The notes under the pieces were generated by a model that saw only the letters and a list, made by a program, of their open reading frames with translations, was not told the origin of the DNA and did not search any database. The position numbers and the translations under genes are program-made. A stretch of DNA of 11,805 nucleotides from Betaproteobacteria bacterium (GTDB lineage Bacteria; Pseudomonadota; Gammaproteobacteria; Burkholderiales; Burkholderiaceae_C). Positions 6,967 through 11,805 of this stretch are shown piece after piece. Within the stretch, counting starts at the first letter, position 1. Every line of letters begins with the position of its first letter. The stretch is from the NCBI GenBank assembly GCA_005884255.1, contig VBDL01000053.1, positions 1 to 11,805 of the forward strand, given 5' to 3'.

Positions 6967-8235
6967 GTGCACTGCCCGCAGATCACCTCGCGGCAGTGGC
7001 TGCCGGGGCTGCTGCTGTTCGGCCTGATCGGCTGTGCGGCGCCACCGAAAGTCCTGCCTCATGCGGCGCACGCGGCCGAGTCGGTGCGTGCCGCCAGCCC
7101 GCCCGTCGCCGGCAACAAGGTCATCCTGCTGCAGGACGGGCGCGGCACCTACGACGCGATGTTCACCGCCATCGCGTCGGCGCGCGACCACATCAACATG
7201 GAGATGTACATCTTCGACGATGACGAGGCGGGGGAACGCTTCGCCAACGCATTGATCGCCAAGCAGCGCGAGGGTGTGCAGGTGAACCTGCTGCGCGACA
7301 GCGTCGGCACGATGCGCACGAACAAGCAGTTCTTCGAGCGCATGAAGGAAGCCGGCGTTGCGGTGCTCGAATACAACCCGATCAACCCGCTGGCCGCGCG
7401 CAAGGATTGGGACCTCAACGAGCGCGACCACCGCAAGCTGCTGATCGTCGACGGCCGCCAGGCCATTCTCGGCGGCGTGAACATCAGCGGCGTCTATTCA
7501 AGCGGCTCGTCGCGGCCATCGGCCACCAAGCGCCGCGGCCCTGACCTGCCCTGGCGCGACACCGACCTGCGCATCGAGGGGCCGGTGGTTGCCGAGTTCC
7601 AGAAGCTCTTCATGCAGACCTGGGGCGAGCAGCACGGCCCGACGCCGGCGCAGCGGCGCTACTTCCCGCCGCTGCGGCCGATCGGCAAGGATTCCGTCAG
7701 CGCGCTCGGCCGCTCGCCCGATGGCAGCCACAGCCTGATCTATCCGGCGCTGATCGCGGCCATTGCCGGCGCGCAGCGCGAGGTATGGCTGACCAACGCC
7801 TACTTCGCGCCAGACCCGCAGTTGCTCGCCGCGCTGAAGGCTGCCGCCACGCGCGGTGTGGACGTGAAACTGCTGCTACCGGGCGCGAGCGACTCTTGGC
7901 TGGTGTTCCACGCCGGACGCGCCTACTACGACGAGCTGCTGCGCGGCGGCGTGCAGATCTTCGAGCGCCGCAACGCCTTGCTGCACTCGAAGACGGCGCT
8001 GATCGATGGCGCCTGGTCGGCCATCGGTTCCACCAACCTCGACTGGCGCAGCTTTGTGCACAACCAGGAACTCGACGCCGTCATCCTGGGTCCAGAGTTC
8101 GGTGGGCAGATGCGCAGCACGTTCCAGCGCGATCTGGCCGCCTCGAATCCGGTCACGCTCGAGCAGTGGCAGCGCCGCCCGCTCGACCAGCGGCTGAAGG
8201 AGACCCTGGGTCGCTTGTGGGAGTACTGGTTGTGA
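6967..8235 (+). CDS. Phospholipase D-family lipoprotein, cardiolipin synthase-like
   Basis: A two-domain PLD-superfamily protein of 422 residues. Both HxKx4D catalytic motifs are present: HRKLLIVD starting at His155, followed by GGVNIS, and HSKTALID starting at His340, followed by GSTNLDW. Two such motifs in one chain, the block LTNAYFAPDPQLLAALKAAATRGVDVKLLLPG and the ending LWEYWL all fit the ClsB/ClsC-like cardiolipin synthase group, which joins phospholipids through a phosphatidyl-enzyme intermediate; substrate is inferred. The GTG at 6967 is chosen because it gives a short signal peptide with a hydrophobic stretch (WLPGLLLFGLIG) and lipobox LIGC, with the lipidated Cys at 23. The open frame reaches back to 6832, but that part overlaps pyrD and is not family-like. 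An AGGAG at 6940-6944 is too far away to be ideal. The stop overlaps the next gene's GTG. Confidence 0.88.
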   Translation: MHCPQITSRQWLPGLLLFGLIGCAAPPKVLPHAAHAAESVRAASPPVAGNKVILLQDGRGTYDAMFTAIASARDHINMEMYIFDDDEAGERFANALIAKQREGVQVNLLRDSVGTMRTNKQFFERMKEAGVAVLEYNPINPLAARKDWDLNERDHRKLLIVDGRQAILGGVNISGVYSSGSSRPSATKRRGPDLPWRDTDLRIEGPVVAEFQKLFMQTWGEQHGPTPAQRRYFPPLRPIGKDSVSALGRSPDGSHSLIYPALIAAIAGAQREVWLTNAYFAPDPQLLAALKAAATRGVDVKLLLPGASDSWLVFHAGRAYYDELLRGGVQIFERRNALLHSKTALIDGAWSAIGSTNLDWRSFVHNQELDAVILGPEFGGQMRSTFQRDLAASNPVTLEQWQRRPLDQRLKETLGRLWEYWL

Positions 8236-8992
8236 AACGCCTGCCGCTTTTGTGGTTCCTGGCCGCCCTGTGGGCACGCGCCGCCTGGGCACACAACAAC
8301 GACCCGGCCGACGCGTTGCGCGCGCAGCAGGCGGCCCTGCGCAATGAGCTCGCGAACAACGTGTTCCGCCAGCCGATCCATCTGGACTCCAGCGAAGACG
8401 GGGCGCGCTTGAGCGGCGACGTCTACGCGCTCGTGGACCACTCCTTCGCGCGCGTCGCAGCATCGATCAAGCACCCGGCGCAGTGGTGCGAGGTGATGAT
8501 CCTGGTGATCAACGTGAAGCGCTGCGAGGCGGCAGAACGCCGGGTGGTGGTGAATGTCGGCCGCAAGCATGACCAGCCGCTGAAGGACACCTACCGCATA
8601 GCCTTCGCCCACGAGCTGGTGGCCGATACCCGCGGCTACCTGTTGATGCGCCTCAACGCGGACGCAGGACCGATGGGAACCAGCGACTTCCGCATCTCGC
8701 TCGAGGCCATCCCCAGCGGGCAGCGTGCCTTCATCCACCTGACCGGCGGCCCGACGGCGAGCCGGTGTACGTGCGCAGCATGCGCGGCGCCATCGAGCGA
8801 ACGACGATGCGCTACTACCTCGCGATCACCGCGTACCTGGACAGCCTCTCGGCGCCGCCGCCCGAACGCATCGAGCGGCGGCTGCGCACCTGGTTCGCCG
8901 CCACCGAGCGCTACGCACGGCAGCTGCACGAATTGGACGAGGACGCCTACCTGGCGCTCAAGCGCCAGGAACTGCAGCGCCTGTCGTCCTGA
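8232..8992 (+). pseudogene. Exported protein of unknown function, frame broken near 8745
   Basis: The GTG at 8232 overlaps the stop of the PLD gene as GTGA, so the two were probably one operon. The product starts with a clear Sec signal peptide, MKRLPLLWFLAALWARAAWA, cleaved before HNND. The frame codes sensibly up to RISLEAIPSGQRAFIHLT (about 8743), then turns into arginine/serine-rich noise with no stop until 9686. A second frame resumes at PDGEPVYVRSMRGAIERTTMRYYLAITAYLDSL and ends normally at the TGA at 8990-8992. The joined product would be about 253 residues. I recall similar proteins beside PLD genes in Pseudomonas and relatives, and in those FIHLT-like and GxxYVxxxRG-like blocks are separated by roughly 30 residues (a YAYG...VGFTVTG-like segment). 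If so, this copy has lost an internal segment, not just one base. Its function is unknown to me. Confidence 0.75.
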
Positions 8993-8998
8993 CGCTGC

Positions 8999-9599
8999 TC
9001 AGTGCAGCGGCACGCCGGTCTTGGCCTGGAGCTCTTCGCGCGTCACGCCGGGCGCCATCTCGACCACCTTCAGCCCTTCGGGCGTGACGTCCATCACCGC
9101 GAGGTCGGTGATGATGCGGTTGACCACGCCCACGCCGGTCAACGGCAAGGTGCACTTGGGCAGGATCTTCAGGTCGGTGCTGCCGTCCTTCTTCTTCGCC
9201 ACGTGCTCCATCACGACGAGCACGCGCGGCACGCCGCCGACCAGGTCCATCGCGCCGCCCATGCCCTTGACCATCTTGCCGGGGATCATCCAGTTGGCGA
9301 GATCGCCCTTCTCGCTCACCTGCATCGCGCCGAGGATCGCGAGGTTGATCTTGCCGCCGCGAATCATCGCGAAGCTGTCGTGCGAGCCGAAGATGCTGGT
9401 GCCGGGAATGGTCGTGACGGTTTGCTTGCCGGCGTTGATGAGGTCCGCATCGTCCTCGTCATCGGTGGGGAACGGGCCGATGCCGAGCATGCCGTTCTCG
9501 CTCTGCCAGCGTCGGGATGCCGATGCCGAGGTTCACGTAATAGCCGTCCTTGAGTTCGGCAGCGGCCTTCGCGGCCATTTGATCTTGGGTCCAGGGCAT
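8999..9599 (-). pseudogene. scoB: ScoB/AtoA-like 3-oxoacid CoA-transferase subunit B, internal deletion and frameshift
   Basis: Subunit B of succinyl-CoA:3-ketoacid (or acetate:acetoacetate) CoA-transferase, which carries the catalytic glutamate in the SENG motif. Translation from the ATG at 9599 (GAGGAG seven bases upstream) gives MPWTQDQMAAKAAAELKDGYYVNLGIGIPTL and then goes out of frame at 9506. The next frame resumes at QSENGMLGIGPFPTDDEDDADLINAGKQ and runs normally to PGVTREELQAKTGVPLH and TGA. In E. coli AtoA, 13 residues (VANYLPEGIHITL) lie between NLGIGLPTM and QSENG. Here they are missing with one base left over, so the expected loss is 38 bases. Adding 38 to the 601 bases present gives 639, a whole number of codons and a normal length of 212 residues. 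An ATG at 9490 could start a 163-residue fragment. As read, the enzyme should not be made. Confidence 0.85.
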
Positions 9600-9610
9600 G
9601 TTCAGTCTCC

Positions 9611-10312
9611 TCAGGCGCCGTTGCGGATGGTGCGCTTCTCGATGCGCTTCTCGGGATGGGCATTGACGACGATGCGATGCACGTAGATGCCGGGCAGGTG
9701 CACGTCGTCCGGATCGATGTCGCCCACCTCGACCAGGTGCTCCACTTCGACGATCGTCGTCTTGCCGGCCATCGCCGCCGCCGGATTGAAGTTGCGCGCG
9801 GTGCGGCGGAACACCAGGTTGCCGCTCTTGTCGGCCTTGTAGGCCTTGACCAGTGACACCTCGGGCACCAGCGAGTGCTCCATCACGTAGACGTGGCCAT
9901 CGAACTCGCGCGTTTCCTTGCCCTCGGCGACGATGGTGCCCACGCCGGTGCGCGTGAAGAAGGCGGGGATGCCCGCGCCGCCGGCGCGCAGCTTCTCGGC
10001 CAAAGTGCCCTGCGGCGTGAATTCCAACTCCAGTTCGCCGGCCAGGTACTGGCGCTCGAACTCCTTGTTCTCGCCCACGTAGCTGGAGATCATCTTCTTG
10101 ATCTGCCGCGTCTCCAGCAGCTTGCCGAGGCCGAAGCCATCGACGCCGGCGTTGTTCGAGATCACCGTTAGGTTCTTGACACCGGACTCCTTCAGCGCTT
10201 CGATCAGCGCCTCGGGAATGCCGCAGAGGCCGAAGCCGCCGACGGCCATCAGCTGCCCGTCCTTGACGATGCCATCGAGCGCCGCGGCGGCGTTCGGATA
10301 GACCTTGTTCAT
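9611..10312 (-). CDS. scoA: 3-oxoacid CoA-transferase subunit A (ScoA/AtoD family)
   Basis: Subunit A of the CoA-transferase that activates acetoacetate or a related 3-oxoacid using succinyl-CoA or another acyl-CoA donor, linking ketone bodies to central metabolism. The 233-residue product is full length. Family blocks include MAVGGFGLCGIPEALIEAL, LTVISNNAGVDGFGLGKLL, MISSYVGENKEFERQYLAGELELEFTPQGTLAEKLRAGGAGIPAFFT, the TGVGT turn, and ARNFNPAAAMAGKTTIVEVEHLVE. The ATG has AGGAGA at a spacing of eight bases. Its stop lies 11 bases before scoB, the usual arrangement, but the scoB partner is broken, so this subunit may be an orphan in this genome unless the break is an assembly artefact. Which 3-oxoacid is used is not readable here. 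The gene is divergent from a PAS-LuxR regulator. Confidence 0.94.
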   Translation of the reverse strand: MNKVYPNAAAALDGIVKDGQLMAVGGFGLCGIPEALIEALKESGVKNLTVISNNAGVDGFGLGKLLETRQIKKMISSYVGENKEFERQYLAGELELEFTPQGTLAEKLRAGGAGIPAFFTRTGVGTIVAEGKETREFDGHVYVMEHSLVPEVSLVKAYKADKSGNLVFRRTARNFNPAAAMAGKTTIVEVEHLVEVGDIDPDDVHLPGIYVHRIVVNAHPEKRIEKRTIRNGA

Positions 10313-10352
10313 TGCGCTTGTCTCCTGATTGGAAGCGAACGCTGAAGCGTAC

Positions 10353-10370
10353 TACGTAACCCGTTACGTA
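10353..10370. promoter_or_regulatory. 18-bp palindrome, likely operator between scoA and the regulator
   Basis: TACGTAAC-CC-GTTACGTA is a perfect inverted repeat with 8-bp arms and a 2-bp centre. It lies 40 bases upstream of the scoA start and 26 bases upstream of the regulator start, inside an 84-base divergent promoter region. A -10-like TAAAAT (10369-10374, plus strand) overlaps its right end, so a bound protein could affect transcription of the regulator gene and probably of scoA. It is AT-rich relative to its surroundings. The cognate protein is not identified. Confidence 0.65.
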
Positions 10371-10396
10371 AAATTGCCTAAACGACTCCCCGACCC

Positions 10397-10933
10397 ATGG
10401 ACTACCGCACTGCCTTCGACCTGGCGCCCATCGGCCTCGTGCTGTCGCGCGACCGGCTGATGGTCGATTGCAACCAGCAGGTACTCGCGATGTTCGGCGC
10501 GCACAAGGACGAGCTCGTTGGGCAGTCCTTCGAGGTGCTCTACCCGACGCACGACGAGTTCGAACGCACGGGCCAGCGCATCGTCGCCAGCCTGGACACG
10601 CAGGGCTGGTACGCCGACGAGCGCGTCATGAAGAGAAGCAGCGGTGAGCTCTTCTGGTGCCATGTATCGGGCCGCGCGCTCGACCCGCAGCATCCGCATG
10701 CCGCCGGAATCTGGAGCTTCGAAGACCTCTCCTCGAAGCGCAAGCTCAAGGCCGTGCTCACCGCACGCGAGCGCGAGATCGCCGCGCTGCTGATCGAGGG
10801 GCTGACGAGCAAGCAGATCGGCAAACGCCTGGGCGTGAGCCCGCGCACGGTGGATGTCTACCGCGCTCGGCTGATGCGCAAATACAGCGCAGCAACGACG
10901 CCGGAGCTGGTGCACAAGCTGCTCTCTGCCTGA
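10397..10933 (+). CDS. PAS domain plus LuxR-type helix-turn-helix regulator
   Basis: A 178-residue cytoplasmic transcription factor. Residues about 5-115 form a PAS fold (FDLAPIGLVLSRDRLMVDCNQQVLAMFGAHKDELVGQSFEVLYPTHDEF... SGELFWCHVSGRAL). Residues about 119-176 form a LuxR-type HTH: LTAREREIAALLIEGLTSKQIGKRLGVSPRTVDVYRARLMRKY, with the usual TxRE start and recognition helix SPRTVDVY. There is no phosphoreceiver Asp domain and no autoinducer-binding domain, so the PAS domain is the presumed sensor; its ligand is unknown. The gene is divergent from scoA across an 84-base gap with an 18-bp palindrome, which suggests it controls the scoA-scoB genes, but this is inference. No Shine-Dalgarno is seen before the ATG. 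The stop codon lies in a 9-bp inverted repeat. Confidence 0.88.
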   Translation: MDYRTAFDLAPIGLVLSRDRLMVDCNQQVLAMFGAHKDELVGQSFEVLYPTHDEFERTGQRIVASLDTQGWYADERVMKRSSGELFWCHVSGRALDPQHPHAAGIWSFEDLSSKRKLKAVLTAREREIAALLIEGLTSKQIGKRLGVSPRTVDVYRARLMRKYSAATTPELVHKLLSA

Positions 10934-10954
10934 TCCAGCGGTGCGGGATCAGGC
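10928..10954 (+). repeat. Stem-loop at the end of the PAS-LuxR gene
   Basis: GCCTGATCC (10928-10936) pairs perfectly with GGATCAGGC (10946-10954) around a 9-base loop and contains the TGA stop. No T-run follows, so it is at best a non-canonical terminator or 3'-end protecting structure. Confidence 0.45.
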
Positions 10955-11032
10955 CGCCGGGGACATGAACGGAGCCGGTCACCCGGCGCCCTCGGCGCGC
11001 GCGGACCGGTGCAGAGCACTGTCACGCAACAG

Positions 11033-11052
11033 CCATCGTCGCGTCACGATGG
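11033..11052. repeat. Inverted repeat in the intergenic region before lplT
   Basis: CCATCGT (11033-11039) and ACGATGG (11046-11052) are perfect complements around CGCGTC. The 165-base gap 10934-11098 holds this, the stem-loop at the regulator stop and a hairpin before lplT, but no coding frame I would support. This element may be an operator or chance. Confidence 0.35.
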
Positions 11053-11077
11053 CACAACCTGAGTCGGCTTCAATCGC

Positions 11078-11096
11078 GCCCGTCCAACAGACGGGC
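11078..11096 (+). repeat. Hairpin immediately before the lplT start
   Basis: GCCCGTC (11078-11084) pairs with GACGGGC (11090-11096) around CAACA and ends two bases before the GTG start. It occupies the place where a Shine-Dalgarno should be, and none is visible otherwise. Confidence 0.5.
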
Positions 11097-11098
11097 TT

Positions 11099-11805
11099 GT
11101 GTTGAACCGCGGATTCCACTTCCTCCTCGCTGCGCAGTTCGTGTCCGGCCTCGCCGACAACGCACTGCTCCTCATCGCGATCGCCCGCATGTCGGAGCTC
11201 GGCCACGCGGCGTGGCTGCTGCCCTGCCTGAAGCTCGTCTTCACGGTGGCCTATGTGTTGTGCGCGCCCTTCGTCGGCCCCTTTGCCGACGCGATGCCCA
11301 AAGGCCGCGTGATGCTGCTGGCCAACGGCATGAAGATCGCCGGCTGCCTGCTGCTGATGGGCGGCGTCCATCCGCTGGTCGCGTTCTGTGTGGTCGGCCT
11401 CGGCGCGGCGGCCTACTCGCCGGCAAAGTACGGCCTCGTCACCGAGCTGCTGCCGGCGAGCCGCCTCGTCGCGGCCAACGGCTGGCTCGAAGTGAGCACG
11501 GTGGTTGCGATCATCCTCGGCTCGGTGCTCGGCGGCGCGCTCGTCAGCCCCGCGTTGCTCGGTCACGCATGGGCCCTGGCCTGGCCGGCCATCGTCGACG
11601 GCCCGCGCACGCCGCTGCTGCTGAGCATGACGGTCGCGCTGCTGCTGTACGCCGCCACGCTGGCGCTGAATGCCGGCATCCCGGACAGCGGTGTGCGCTA
11701 TCCGCCGCACGGCGGCACCGCGCACATGCTGCGCGGCTTCGGCAGCGGACTTGCCACGCTGTGGCGCGATCCGCTGGCGCGCGTGTCGCTGGCGGTGACG
11801 ACGCT
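11099..11805 (+). CDS. lplT: LplT-like lysophospholipid transporter, MFS family (N-terminal part)
   Basis: LplT flips lysophospholipids across the inner membrane for re-acylation by Aas. About 235 codons are visible and the frame is open at the right window edge. NRGFHFLLAAQFVSGLADNALLLIAIARM is the characteristic N-terminus. It is followed by hydrophobic segments including WLLPCLKLVFTVAYVLCAPFVGPFADAMPKGRVML (MFS loop 2-3 signature area), VAFCVVGLGAAAYSPAKYGLVTELLPASRLVAANGWLE and VVAIILGSVLGGALV. The GTG at 11099 or the TTG at 11102 can start it; the TTG gives MNRGF, exactly the family start. No Shine-Dalgarno is visible and a hairpin precedes the start. Aas, often adjacent, is not in the window. 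With the PLD-family gene at 6967-8235 this is the second phospholipid-related gene here, but the two are far apart and separately transcribed. Confidence 0.9.
   Translation, partial: MLNRGFHFLLAAQFVSGLADNALLLIAIARMSELGHAAWLLPCLKLVFTVAYVLCAPFVGPFADAMPKGRVMLLANGMKIAGCLLLMGGVHPLVAFCVVGLGAAAYSPAKYGLVTELLPASRLVAANGWLEVSTVVAIILGSVLGGALVSPALLGHAWALAWPAIVDGPRTPLLLSMTVALLLYAATLALNAGIPDSGVRYPPHGGTAHMLRGFGSGLATLWRDPLARVSLAVTT

Noticed and set aside
5574..6986. 470-codon minus-strand frame across pyrD and the aroG 5' end
   Set aside because: It is antisense to the well-supported pyrD, spans the intergenic hairpins, and shows no family resemblance.
9364..9663. 99-codon minus-strand frame over the scoB start
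   Set aside because: It is the wrong frame; the scoB N-terminus (MPWTQDQMAAKAAAELKDGYYVNLGIG) lies in the frame starting at 9599.
8750..9686. Read-through of the exported protein frame to a 480-residue product
   Set aside because: After 8750 the translation is non-coding in character and runs antisense through scoB; the sensible C-terminus is in another frame ending at 8992.
10397..10933. PAS-LuxR protein as a quorum-sensing receptor
   Set aside because: The N-terminal domain is PAS, not an acyl-homoserine-lactone-binding domain, and no luxI-type synthase is present.
10979..11725. 248-codon minus-strand frame opposite lplT
   Set aside because: Its translation is histidine/arginine/glutamine-rich noise, while the plus strand encodes clear LplT blocks and membrane segments.
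1..11805. A defence system, toxin-antitoxin pair, prophage or biosynthetic cluster
   Set aside because: Every complete coding region except one exported protein belongs to a recognised housekeeping, lipid, transport or regulatory family, and no mobile-element genes were found.

Overview
This is a high-GC, densely packed chromosomal segment with the gene content of a betaproteobacterium. It most resembles the order Burkholderiales (Rubrivivax, Methylibium or Ideonella-like). The main clues are an EarP/EF-P pair of the arginine-rhamnosylation type, a fused MnmC, a class 2 PyrD and an acetoacetate CoA-transferase pair divergent from a PAS-LuxR regulator. This placement is inferred from protein resemblance only. 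I see no phage, IS, CRISPR, tRNA or rRNA, and no gene-free stretch longer than about 165 bases.

Layout, left to right. The 5' end of uvrC (minus, cut by the window edge) is divergent from earP, which is followed by efp; together these two make and modify EF-P. A strong intrinsic terminator follows efp, and mnmC (tRNA wobble-uridine modification) begins only 11 bases after its T-run. mnmC converges on a two-gene operon on the minus strand, aroG (DAHP synthase) then rpiA (ribose-5-phosphate isomerase), which overlap by 4 bases. The mnmC/rpiA gap holds a large REP-like inverted repeat. Divergent from aroG, across two tandem hairpins, is pyrD, then a phospholipase-D/cardiolipin-synthase-like lipoprotein gene, then an overlapping exported protein of unknown function whose reading frame is broken. 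Convergent with that is the scoA-scoB pair (3-oxoacid CoA-transferase) on the minus strand, in which scoB is also broken. A palindrome-containing divergent promoter region separates scoA from a PAS-LuxR regulator. The window ends inside an lplT-like lysophospholipid transporter gene.

Most of the window is core metabolism and translation: EF-P with its modifying enzyme, tRNA modification, chorismate and pentose-phosphate entry, pyrimidine synthesis, membrane lipid handling and ketone-body activation. I found no convincing new multi-gene system. The points that merit a second look are structural. Two neighbouring convergent genes both appear to have lost internal segments. There is an 18-bp palindrome in the scoA/regulator gap, a REP doublet, a double hairpin against the pyrD start, and a terminator that leaves mnmC almost no room for its own promoter.
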